From Euclidia mi (taxonomy: Eukaryota > Arthropoda > Insecta > Lepidoptera > Erebidae), in NCBI GenBank assembly GCA_944739405.2, contig OX123191.2, forward strand, positions 7,854,830 to 7,918,829: a stretch of DNA of 64,000 nt. Reading direction: 5' to 3'. Position numbers and translations under genes: made by a program. The first letter of the stretch is position 1, and each line of letters starts with the position of its first letter. This document shows positions 54,849-64,000 of this stretch, piece by piece. Below the pieces are notes generated by a model, which did not search any database, was not told where the DNA came from, and worked only from the letters and a program-made list of their open reading frames with translations.

Positions 54849-55254
54849 GTGCCGTGTGGTTGACGGCATAGAATACAAGTGTCACCACCCCTTATCTTCC
54901 CGTGGGTGTCGTAAGAGGCGACTAAGGGATAACACGATGCAAATACCATCTTTGCGTAGAGACGGAAAACTCGACATCAAACACTATACGACTGCCTCGT
55001 TGGTCTCGCGGCATAAATGCGCGCGTGGGATCGGGAGGTCCCGGGTTCGATTTCTGGGTCGGGCAGTGTTATTGGGTTTTTCTGTCACGAAATTCTCAGT
55101 AGCAGCACGGAGTCTGGAAATGTGCCGGGACGGCAATAGGCTCGCCCCTTATTACGTGGGACTAAAGTATATCTGGCGAAAAGTGGGTGTAGAAATACAC
55201 CTCTGCCTACCCCTTCGGGGATAAAAGGCGGGACGATATGTATGTGTATGTATG
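54849..55254 (+). mobile_element. Chimeric SINE: family D head fused to a full SINE A
   Basis: 406 bp between TSD copies TAATATTCTACC at 54837-54848 and 55255-55266. The left part, GTGCCGTGTGGTTGACGG to CGGAAAACTCGACATC (about 54849-54975), is the family D head. The right part, from CTGCCTCGTTGGTCTCGCGG, is a complete SINE A with B box CCCGGGTTCGATTTCTGGG, body and TATGTATG tail. One TSD brackets both parts, so they moved as one RNA or were joined during one insertion. Confidence 0.88.
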
Positions 55255-55266
55255 TAATATTCTACC

Positions 55267-56284
55267 ACTGATGTAGAAAAACCATAGAAGCTCATTCTCC
55301 AACTGAAGTAAAATTCAAAACCGTCAACGTTGTCTAAAACTGGTTAAAGTTATGATAATGACGCTGACTGTGTATCTATGGTTATTGAAAATCAACGATT
55401 CTACTACATAAACACATCATCATATAGGCCCAAACTAAGCAGGGCTTGTACTATGGGTACTAGGCAATGTGAAAAATGATTTGAACACTCAATCCTTTGA
55501 ACCTTATTTCACCTGTTGTATAGTCTAAATTTTATTAAAAAACATGTGATAAGGACATCTAATCAGAATGTAGCTCAAGTAATACAGTGTGTTTCATAAC
55601 CCCCTCTCCGATCCCGAAACCACATATTACTTACCTGCCAGGCATATTAGGAAAAATAAATTAAAAAAAAACAGGTCATCATAAAACATCACAATTTATT
55701 TCCTTAGTACAGTATTAACAAGAAACATTACCCCGAAATTAGGGCAAATTCCCTAAACTAGCAACACTCCAATCAGCGGCGGTATCCTTTATAATTTATA
55801 TTGATTCTATTAAAATATTGTCTTAATATATTGTAAACGAGCCGCTCGACACAACACCGAAATGCGGTAGAGATGTATACGTTCGATACCAGCTAATATC
55901 GATTTAATACATTTTAACATGAAATGTTACAAAACATTCATTTTTCAAAGAATTATTAAATTAAAAGTATGACGATATCGACACATTAGGTAAACAAGAC
56001 TTAAATTATACTTTTGTGTTACAGAATTATGATCTACTAATTTCGGTAACAATTGTATTTTCGAATTCACGTATAGAACGTGAATTTGAAAATACCTACC
56101 CTTAAAATATCGGGTTTAACCTCGTAGCACATTAAATTTGAGAGTCAACTTTACCTGATATTATTGGATGCGGAAAATTATTAGCAAGAAGTAACTTAAC
56201 CCAGAGAATGGAAATCTACAATCATTATATTTAGACATAAATCAATACAAAATATATATATTTCGTCAAATACGCCACCGGGTC
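55267..56284. other. Unassigned sequence
   Basis: Nothing recognised apart from the hairpin at 56055-56095. Confidence 0.4.
56055..56095. repeat. 18-bp hairpin, 5-nt loop
   Basis: GTATTTTCGAATTCACGT (56055-56072), loop, ACGTGAATTTGAAAATAC (56078-56095); one mismatch. Confidence 0.88.
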
Positions 56285-56400
56285 GACAACTGGTGGCGTA
56301 GCGAGAGTGAAAGCAACTGCTACGCGGAAAATCGCGAGGCTCGATTCCCGCTCAAGTCAAATTAAATTTATGTGTACGAACTTGGATTTTGGAATGTTTG
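56285..56400 (+). mobile_element. SINE B copy
   Basis: GGTGGCGTAGCGAGAGTG head, B-box-like GAGGCTCGATTCCCGC, then a body with TTATGTGTACGAACTTGG. Layout as in 25430. Confidence 0.6.
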
Positions 56401-57035
56401 TCTTAGTCGGGTTGTTACTATGTAAAATATGTATTTAATTAAAAAAGGTATATGTATGTTTTCCACTATCGAGTACCCGTAGTACAGTGTGTAATGTATG
56501 TGGTAGAGTATTATTATTACTATATTAACACTAGGAACAGTACATTTAAATGATCGATTGTCATGTTGTGTCCACATATTTCGGAAAGCCGTCCTGAATT
56601 CATATTATATATTCAATTTTGTATGCTACATAAAATAAATAAACTGCAAGAGATAACTTCTGCCCTCATAGTCACCCCAAACAAAACAGCGAGTCACACA
56701 TTACTACCGTACAAGTGTATTAAATTTGGTATTAACCCAGACAAATCGTGCAAGTTTACAAGTGGGGTCTAAGAGGCCCAACGGCACAAATTGTTCAACT
56801 CACGACACTAGAAGGGTTAACTGCCACCCGTGTTTTGATTCAGCCAATTTATATAGTCGTAAATTTAATGTCAATTTTGACAACATGATTATGTTCCGAA
56901 GGAGTAATCAACAACCCTTAAACCTTACCCTAAAAACAACCCTAGCGGTACCGTATCGAATGCTATATACACTACAAAACATGACTACCTATTGAGATTT
57001 ACTGATTAAGATGGAATATGATTTTGTTGACACTC
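56401..57035. other. Unassigned sequence
   Basis: Nothing recognised. Confidence 0.4.
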
Positions 57036-57043
57036 ATTATGTT

Positions 57044-60000
57044 TGTTTTTTATTTTATTTATTTTATTTTATAACTTTATGCACAAAAATAGTACAAGGC
57101 GGGCTTAATGCCGTAGGCATTATCTACCAGCCAACCTTTGGGTGATGCAGAGAAACATGTAATAGGTGCAGTTCATAAATTAAAATGAAAGAAAAAGACA
57201 GAAACCTACTTATTAATATAAAATGATATACATATATATTATTATATGCCCAATATACATACTTACATATCATAAATATATATTCATTATAAAATACACA
57301 AATATATCTTTATTATAAACTACATAAATATACATACATTTTATAATTCCAGTACATATATACATTAATATATAAAATCAATAAAGGATAAAAACCTATG
57401 TCGATTCAGTTAGTGCGTCTAAATAATACTGCCGAACTCTAGTTTTGAACGTAAAACGGTTAGTGGACATCCTGACCTCAAGAGGGAGAGCATTCCAGAG
57501 AAGGATAGATTGTATATTAAAGGATGAATGTACCAGGCTAGAACTGTGAGAAGGACAAAGAAGCAGAAGATTATTAGAGGAACGAAGATTTTTCTCATGA
57601 GTATTACAGAGAAATTGAAAGCGGGAACTTAAATAGACGGGCGCACAAGGAGAGTGCAGTAATGAATGAAGAGTACACAAAGTACGCAAGCTACGCCGTT
57701 GACGAATGGGTAGCCATCGTAACTTTGATCGGTACTCAGAAATATGATCAAATTTGCGAAGATTGAAAACGAATCTAATGCAATTATTGAGAAGACGATC
57801 GAGCTTATTGAGAAGATCTGCATTAAGGTCGAGATAGCACACATCACCATAGTCGATGATGGGAAATATTAAAGACTGTACTAGCATTGTCTTAGTCCTG
57901 AATGGCAGAAAGTTCTTCAGGCGATAAAGCGACCGCAAGGCGCCAGTGACTTTACGACTCACATTCGCTACTTGCGTCCGCCAGTTAAGGTTGGCGTCAA
58001 TAAATAAGCCAAGATCCTTGACACTTGAACTGAACGGAATGATAGATCCATCAAAAATGACAGCAGGCAGCGATTGCAAGTCAACCCTGTTTAAAATACG
58101 CGAACTACCAAGGAGTATAGCCTGACATTTAGCAGGGTTCACAGATAGGCCAAACCGTTCCGACCAGACCTTTATAGAGTTCAAATCTTGGTTAATTTCT
58201 GCTATTGCTGTATTTAGATTTTCTAAATTGGACTGTGAATAAAGCTGTAGGTCATCAGCATACAGATGATACGCACAATGAAGTTCATGAGTAAGAAAAT
58301 TAATAAATAATGCAAACAGAAGAGGAGAAAGTATTCCGCCTTGAGGAACACCAGAGTTTAAATCACGCCATGTTGATGTAGCTTCATCGACACGTACCGA
58401 CTGCTGGCGTCCTCGAAGATAAGAGGAGAACCATTCCAGTGCCATAGGTGAGATCATTAGATAGGATAGGACTGAAAGGAGAAGGTCGTGACTGACGTTG
58501 TTAAAGGCGTTTGAGAAGTCCACCAACACCAAAAGTGTAAGTCTGGTGTCCTCCACCCCCGCCCTCACATCGCCAGTCACCTTGAGCAATGCGGTGACAG
58601 TACTATGTCCAGGTCTGAATCCAGATTGAAAGGGTGACAGGATGTTGTTTTGGTAAACAAACCCAGACAACTGTCTCTGAACGCATGACTCAAGTACCTT
58701 GGATAGAAAGGGAAGAATGGATATGGGACGGTAATGTGTCAGGAGAGTGGGATTCGAAGTTTTGGGTAAAGGACGCACATAGGCTTTACGCCATATGTAG
58801 GGAAATTGACCAGTGTCAAGGGAAAAGTTTAGGATATGGGTAATGACAGGTAGAATTTGTTCAAGGATAGCCGTGATCATGCGGCGACTAATGTCATCGC
58901 ATCCCACGGCTTTGGACTTAATTGATAGGATAATCTTTTTAATCTCACCTAATGATAAAGGAGAAAAAGAGAAAGAATTAATGTTCAGGCGAGGTAAGCC
59001 CGCCAAATAGGCTGTGGTTTGACTTTTAGTTTGGTCGTCCAAAGTGAGTGTAGTTGTAAAATGACGATTAATGTCATCCAAACTAATAGTCACCGGTAGA
59101 ACCACTTGGCCATGAGGTTTCCCAATGCCAAGTGTCCTTAAAAACTGCCATATATTAGCAGGGGATGAGTTGGTAACATTTTCGGAGATATGTCGGCGTT
59201 TAGCGTTGCGTACCATCTGGTTGCATCTGTTCCTAGCCATCTTGAAAAGAGACCAATTGTCGTCGCACCGATCTTTTTTATATTTACGGAAAGCCCGGTC
59301 CCTACGTCGCATCGCCATCCGAATACCCTCAGTCATCCAAGGTGCAGGTGGACGTTTCAATTTAACTTTTTTGATGGGAGCATGCACGTCGAACAACCTC
59401 GTAACCGTGTTGTTAAAAAGATCCACTTTGTCGTCGATAGAGATGGCTGACATCAGCGGTTCCCAGTCAATATTCGCAGCATCTGTCCTCAACTTTTCAA
59501 CGTCCATTCCACCATAACAACGCAAATACAGTACTTTAGGACAAGGTTTAGGAGGCTTCAGGAAATACGACAGGAAGACAAGGTCATGACGGGAGAAGCC
59601 AGGAGCAGGATGCTGACCATGAGAGCGGACTAAGGTGGGATTAGAGGTGAGGATTAAGTCTAACCAGGTGTCCTCCCCGTTAGGGTTGTGGTGAGTGGAA
59701 TTAAGAGGCAAAACGTGGAGGCTGGCAGACTCGATGATATGGATAAGTTTGAGGGAGCGAGGTGAATGAGGGGATAAAAGGTCAGTGTTAAAATCGCCCA
59801 TGATGATATGATGTGCATACTCAGAACCCAACGATTCTAAAACCGACTCCAAATCAGTGAAGTAGTTGACCGAAGGAGGACAGTATACTACTCCGAGAAC
59901 CAATTTGATTCCCCTGACCCAAACCTCAAGAAAAAGATACTCCGCAGAAGTAGAGTGTTGGGAGGAGGAAGATAGAATTTTATAAGGTAAATTGCTTCGG

Positions 60001-60488
60001 AGATAAATAGCAACGCCTCCGCCGCGTCTGTCAACCCGATCGTTGCGGATTAGGACGAAGCCAGCAAGAGGGTATGAGGTAGAAAGTAGGTGAGGTTTGA
60101 GCCAGCTCTCAGAGATCAGGATGGCATGAACGTTGGTGTCGGTAAATGCTTCTACAAGTTCGCCAAAATGACTTGGCACACTTTGCGCATTTATATGGCA
60201 TACATTGAGGAAATTATTCGTTCTTAGATTAAACTGCTCGTGTAGAATGTCACTTAGAGACTGACTGTCATTAATTGAGCAGAAACTGTCATCGGCAGAC
60301 AAAATAACTGAATCGTTCGCTGAAAGAAAAGAATTATCGTCGGAAATAGACATATATAAATAAAAAATACAAAAATAAACGTACTAATAATAAATAAATA
60401 ATAATACTATAATTATGCACAATATTGACTGTCAATTAAATGTTTAACTCTGCACCACCCGCCAACTGACAGCACTAGAAAATAATAA
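57044..60488 (-). mobile_element. CR1-type LINE with intact ORF2
   Basis: Probable TSD ATTATGTT (57036-57043 and 60489-60496). On the minus strand: about 135 bp 5' leader (CTAGTGCTGTCAGTTGGCGG), the 985-codon ORF, then a 3' UTR with CCTACGGCATTAAGCCCGCC and an A-rich end, ATAAAATAAAATAAATAAAA. No ORF1 was seen, so the element is either of a single-ORF type or 5'-truncated between ORF1 and ORF2. Confidence 0.85.
57396..60353 (-). CDS. Apurinic-like endonuclease / reverse transcriptase (LINE ORF2), intact
   Basis: 985 residues without a stop or frameshift. The N-terminal exonuclease-endonuclease-phosphatase domain (about 48-265) has N55 (CHINAQSV), E82 (ISESWL), Y157 (VVYCPPS), D187/N189 (GDFNTD), D232 (WLDLIL) and H256 (SRHDLV; the residue before the His is usually Asp). 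It nicks target DNA. RT domain (about 480-760): HYRPISILPFLSKVLE, QSGFRPGHST, LVDFSNAFNNVSH (A), SGVPQGGILSPLLF (B), YHLYADDLQLY (C). The C terminus ends in the typical LLWNALPLEVR and FKTRVRQYYLD. The ATG at 60353 is the first in frame; a Ser/Asp-rich leader precedes the domain. An intact ORF suggests a young, perhaps still active copy, and it could mobilise itself and other CR1-tailed RNAs. It belongs to the CR1/Jockey group; the exact clade is unsure. Confidence 0.93.
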   Translation of the reverse strand: MSISDDNSFLSANDSVILSADDSFCSINDSQSLSDILHEQFNLRTNNFLNVCHINAQSVPSHFGELVEAFTDTNVHAILISESWLKPHLLSTSYPLAGFVLIRNDRVDRRGGGVAIYLRSNLPYKILSSSSQHSTSAEYLFLEVWVRGIKLVLGVVYCPPSVNYFTDLESVLESLGSEYAHHIIMGDFNTDLLSPHSPRSLKLIHIIESASLHVLPLNSTHHNPNGEDTWLDLILTSNPTLVRSHGQHPAPGFSRHDLVFLSYFLKPPKPCPKVLYLRCYGGMDVEKLRTDAANIDWEPLMSAISIDDKVDLFNNTVTRLFDVHAPIKKVKLKRPPAPWMTEGIRMAMRRRDRAFRKYKKDRCDDNWSLFKMARNRCNQMVRNAKRRHISENVTNSSPANIWQFLRTLGIGKPHGQVVLPVTISLDDINRHFTTTLTLDDQTKSQTTAYLAGLPRLNINSFSFSPLSLGEIKKIILSIKSKAVGCDDISRRMITAILEQILPVITHILNFSLDTGQFPYIWRKAYVRPLPKTSNPTLLTHYRPISILPFLSKVLESCVQRQLSGFVYQNNILSPFQSGFRPGHSTVTALLKVTGDVRAGVEDTRLTLLVLVDFSNAFNNVSHDLLLSVLSYLMISPMALEWFSSYLRGRQQSVRVDEATSTWRDLNSGVPQGGILSPLLFALFINFLTHELHCAYHLYADDLQLYSQSNLENLNTAIAEINQDLNSIKVWSERFGLSVNPAKCQAILLGSSRILNRVDLQSLPAVIFDGSIIPFSSSVKDLGLFIDANLNWRTQVANVSRKVTGALRSLYRLKNFLPFRTKTMLVQSLIFPIIDYGDVCYLDLNADLLNKLDRLLNNCIRFVFNLRKFDHISEYRSKLRWLPIRQRRSLRTLCTLHSLLHSPCAPVYLSSRFQFLCNTHEKNLRSSNNLLLLCPSHSSSLVHSSFNIQSILLWNALPLEVRMSTNRFTFKTRVRQYYLDALTEST

Positions 60489-61178
60489 ATTATGTTATTT
60501 TAATGTAACTGTTTGCCTACTATAGACACTGCAGTGCTGTGCGCAACTTTAATTGCGTCAAACGAGACGTTTATTTAGCTCATCAAGCATGTGAGGTGTC
60601 TTCTGTGACCAATCTTCCTTAATAACCATCAGGTGGTTTCGAAGATAAATGCAAAAAGGAAAATTGCTTTCTCGTTGTCAACATTATACGAGAAAATTGT
60701 TCTGGACACGGCAGAAACATTCTTCTTGCTGAAAGTCCAGTCCGTATGTATGTCAAAAATACCAGGTGTAACACTGATACTAAATAATGTTCACATGGTA
60801 CATGTAAGCTACATACAACGATACAGGAGCCGATATTTCATTAACACTTCACAATTAGTTGAGAGTTTAATGAAAAGCGGCTTACACAAAAACAGTAAAT
60901 TGTGCCAAAAAGCGGATTCTACATACTTTGCGTGTATCTGAAGTTGGAACGCTGTACTTAGAAAAAGAGAATGGGCAAAATGGTACCCGGCTCTAATAGA
61001 TATGATTGTAGTGTCGTTTAAAAGGTCTTACCAAGAGGAACAATTTTTACTATATCCGCCAGTCTCAAATCTGATTGCGTTTGGAGATAAACGACAGTCT
61101 TCCTAACTAATAAAAACCCTGTTCCTTCAGTTTCACTTTGCGTTCCAGGACCACGGTAACCTGTTAGTATATTAGGTA

Positions 61179-61216
61179 CCACTTATTTATGATATATATA
61201 TATCATAATTAAGTGG
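61179..61216. repeat. AT-rich hairpin
   Basis: CCACTTATTTATGATATA pairs with TATCATAATTAAGTGG around a TA repeat; one mismatched position. Confidence 0.75.
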
Positions 61217-61376
61217 TTATTTATCATATATATGTATACGATAATGAGTACCAAGGTAATATTTTCATGTTTTCTCTTAATAACGCGTTTACGTAAGACT
61301 TTGCCATGCACCCCTCGTTCGCAGACGAATTCGTCAATATCATAAGGCTAAAAATAGATACCTACCCCTAATCTTC

Positions 61377-61414
61377 TACATATGTACATATGCAGAAGCA
61401 TATGTACATATGTA
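61377..61414. repeat. 17-bp perfect hairpin, 4-nt loop
   Basis: TACATATGTACATATGC (61377-61393), loop AGAA, GCATATGTACATATGTA (61398-61414). Confidence 0.9.
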
Positions 61415-63689
61415 TAGAGAAAACTGCTTAATCACAGAAGAGTAGATTTTCAGAGGATGGAAGCGATAGAAAACTTCCCTTTAATGAAGGAGCAGGATAT
61501 AATTCTACCAGCGCTGTGTACATACCAACTCAAGCTGGCAAGATCTTACTGTGCCGAGCATTTATCAAATGGTCTACATATAATTGAAACGTAGGTACAG
61601 AGAGGGAGCACTTGAAGATCTGCCAGACTATGGTATACACGAAGATGCCTGGCTTTTGCGTGGACGAAACCAGTCGCGACATATCCGTATAAAAACATAT
61701 TTTTGTTATATATTGATCAACAGTGCAAATAATATTGTCCAACAACATTGCACATATTTAACCGGGCGACGTACGATGGGCACTTGTGCACATGTAGTGT
61801 CCATCGTATGGTACCTAGGCTATGCGAGGCATACGGGATTTACTGCTCCGGCATATTTCCTCAATGCTGTTATAGTTGATACCGATATGTTATGTTTTAA
61901 ATCTACTCACTTATTGCTAAAATATATGATTTTTATTTAAAGAAAGCTTGTTTTCTTACTTCTTTTAATTATAGAATGCTATGTGTGTTATATCATCGTC
62001 TAATTCTATCTAGCTTTATTTTAGTAATATAAGTAGTTTGTAGTGAATTCTCATTTATAAAACTTAGTGAGATTACTGCTTCCCAAACGTGAATAGTGAC
62101 AGACGCCATAGTAGACGCTTTTCTGCATCAAAATGTCTTTTCAATGATATATTAATGATGACTATTGGAGCGGGTACCACATTCCATACATTTTTGCACA
62201 TTCCCCTTTGTGTTGTATGCCTGATATTTTAATGGCGATAATTATAAACTAACTTTGCGTGTGTGACTTATGTTGTAATTACGTAAGGATAATTTTGCTT
62301 TTCAACTTTAATTTATTTTATCCTTCTGAAGAAATTAGTTTGACACTTGCAAATATGGAAGATTCGAGTCATCAAAATATAACAAATTCAGGCAAGACCA
62401 TTGAAGAAATCTTACATTGTTCAAGATATCACAGCTCAATTGTATATTACTTTTATTATGTAGTTGTGATTTGTGCCTGGGACTGGCAAGGTTTTCAGGC
62501 TGCTAAAATGGATAATGAGCTTATAATAAGAGCTCCATGACAATAAAAAAGGTTGGCAGCATAGGAACTATTTACTTAATTAAAATACTCTTGCTTACCC
62601 ATTTGCTAATTATATCTGGTGTTTTTAGATTCATCAAAGCGCAATCTTGATAACCAAATAAATGCTTGTAGAATCCATAAATTAGTTCAGCAATTTCCAA
62701 AACCGTACGGACCAATATGTCTAATCTATGTTATATGAAAAAAAAAACGCCACACTATTTCGTAGTTATATTTTCCCAATTCACCGTTTGGAATAGTGCA
62801 TTTTAATTGGAAAAATAAAAAATAAAACATCGACCACAGAAAATCATTTTTGTCAGTCAGTCAGGCCCGAATACTGGACTGTTGAATTATTCGGCTGGAA
62901 TCGATCTGATACCCTATTGGTATAGAATTAACATATATCTAAATACCTGTAGAAGATTTCATTCGGTTCATTGCTGGTTGATGACAAACAATCTGAAAAT
63001 CTTTGCAGATTGACTTTCATGCAAATTGATTTTCATCCAAAACTGAAAAAAAAACTGAAATCAGAACTTTGACCTTTCTCGTTCACTTGCCTTTAGCAAT
63101 TCTACTTGGAGAAATTCGTCACCTTGTGTCTATACAGGTAAGTTTTGAAATCATTACCTCTCAAAATAACTTAAAATCCTTTTAGTAAAAGAATAAATGG
63201 TTTTGGTCACGTAAAATTCCGATAAAAGGCAAACTGGCACTCAAGCCAAACTTTAGCATTTTTACTATAGAGTTCGAGCTGCATAAACTAAAACTGCAAG
63301 GAACATGAAGTGTTCATTACGATAAGAATAATGCCCGACGTCATTACACCATAACACCATCGATTACACCGCAAAAACTATTACAGGACGAGGAAAATTA
63401 CACGGGAAAGGCACCAGCCGGTCTAGTTTATTAGTTACCGGGAAATTTTACTACCAATCAACACTGGAAAGACTTAAGTTCTAGACTGACCTATTTGGAC
63501 GATAATTGATATGCTATTTTCGCACCTTTTCGACTGACCTACTTTGAGGTCAACTTGCTAGCAACCTCACATACTATAAAGAAGTAGATAAGAAGTACCG
63601 TCAAACCACATGTTTTATGAGCTGGCAGTTATAATAAAATTACTAGAGGACCCGTGCTGCTCCACAGCATATTTTAATATTATAAAAAT

Positions 63690-64000
63690 TGGGCAAGTGC
63701 GAGTCGAACTCGTGCATGTAGGGTTCCGTACTATCTATAAAAGAAAATCACGTTTGTTGTATGTATACTTAATTATTTTTTAAGTTTCTACCTGTATATT
63801 AAGATCGAGTAACAAATTGCTTAAAAATTACGTTTTTTGTATGGGAGCCCCCCTTTATTATTTACTTCTTTTTGATTTTATTATTTATTTTGAAACGTTA
63901 TATACAACTATATATTCTGTGAAAATTTAAAACGTCTAACTGTTACCGTTAGTAATTTTGAGCAAAAATTACGAAAAAAACCACGTTTATTGTATGGGAC
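63690..64000 (+). mobile_element. Dispersed repeat, running off the right edge
   Basis: Starts TTGGGCAAGTGCGAGTCGAAC, then TAGGGTTCCGTAC, AAAATCACGTTTGTTGTATG, GTATGGGAGCCCCCC. It is a repeat I recall as widespread in lepidopteran genomes. The last part repeats ACG(T)TT..TTGTATGG blocks. Only the 5' part is present, so class and ends cannot be judged. Confidence 0.6.

Larger units (their letters stand above)
60497..63689. other. Unassigned sequence with two hairpins
   Basis: Open frames at 60633-60941 and 62259-62540 (102 and 93 codons) show no motif I know, and nothing supports expression. The remainder is AT-rich. Confidence 0.4.

Noticed and set aside
58634..59517. Plus-strand ORFs within 58634-59517
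   Set aside because: They are antisense shadows of the intact LINE ORF on the minus strand.
60633..60941. 102-codon plus-strand ORF
   Set aside because: No motif, low-complexity AT context, no supporting signals.
62259..62540. 93-codon plus-strand ORF
   Set aside because: Hydrophobic patches but no recognised family; could be chance.

Overview
This window looks like lepidopteran (moth or butterfly) nuclear DNA. It is AT-rich. It carries tRNA-headed SINEs whose tail ends in a GGGGATAA...GGCGTGA..ATATGTATG pattern, 5S-rRNA-headed SINEs, RTE and CR1/Jockey-type LINEs, BEL/Pao retrotransposons and CTAG-ended Helitrons. I found no host protein gene, tRNA gene or rRNA gene that I can support. Essentially every recognisable coding stretch belongs to a transposable element.

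Layout. 1-1051: SINE pieces and an unassigned GC-rich poly(A) element built from consecutive hairpins. 1052-4082: a heavily deleted BEL/Pao copy (Pao-A, + strand), its gag split by a 5S-derived SINE with a 10-bp target-site duplication (TSD). 5050-14848: a nearly complete BEL/Pao copy (Pao-B, - strand) with two 495-bp LTRs and a 5-bp TSD. Pao-B holds a LINE that itself holds a 689-bp terminal-inverted-repeat element, and separately a TTAA-flanked piggyBac-like MITE that itself holds a SINE. 15470-18555: RTE LINE remnants. 19200-31715: mostly SINEs, MITEs, Helitron-like repeats and a 5'-truncated RTE with a 12-bp TSD. 35635-38941: a decayed non-LTR element with an N-terminal C2H2 finger and a C-terminal restriction-like-endonuclease signature, split by another 5S SINE. 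41155-46955: Helitron, RTE and SINE pieces, and a CR1-like LINE inserted inside a 5S SINE that also contains a second SINE-like repeat. 47262-48581: Helitrons and the second copy of a 216-bp MITE. 50310-55266: SINE, LINE and hairpin sequences, including a chimeric SINE bracketed by a 12-bp TSD. 57036-60496: a CR1-type LINE with an uninterrupted 985-codon endonuclease-reverse transcriptase ORF. The right edge holds a partial dispersed repeat.

How the parts relate. Nested TSDs give an explicit insertion order. The LINEs (RTE, CR1-like) are the likely enzymatic source for the SINEs. The MITEs and Helitrons have no transposase or helicase here and would depend on factors encoded elsewhere. Several short, near-perfect palindromes with 3-5-nt loops are scattered across the window. 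One of them, compared with its paralogous copies, looks like a snap-back template-switch product.

Coordinates of element boundaries marked by a TSD are precise. Those of old SINE and Helitron relics are approximate. No database search was possible, so clade names rest on motif recognition.
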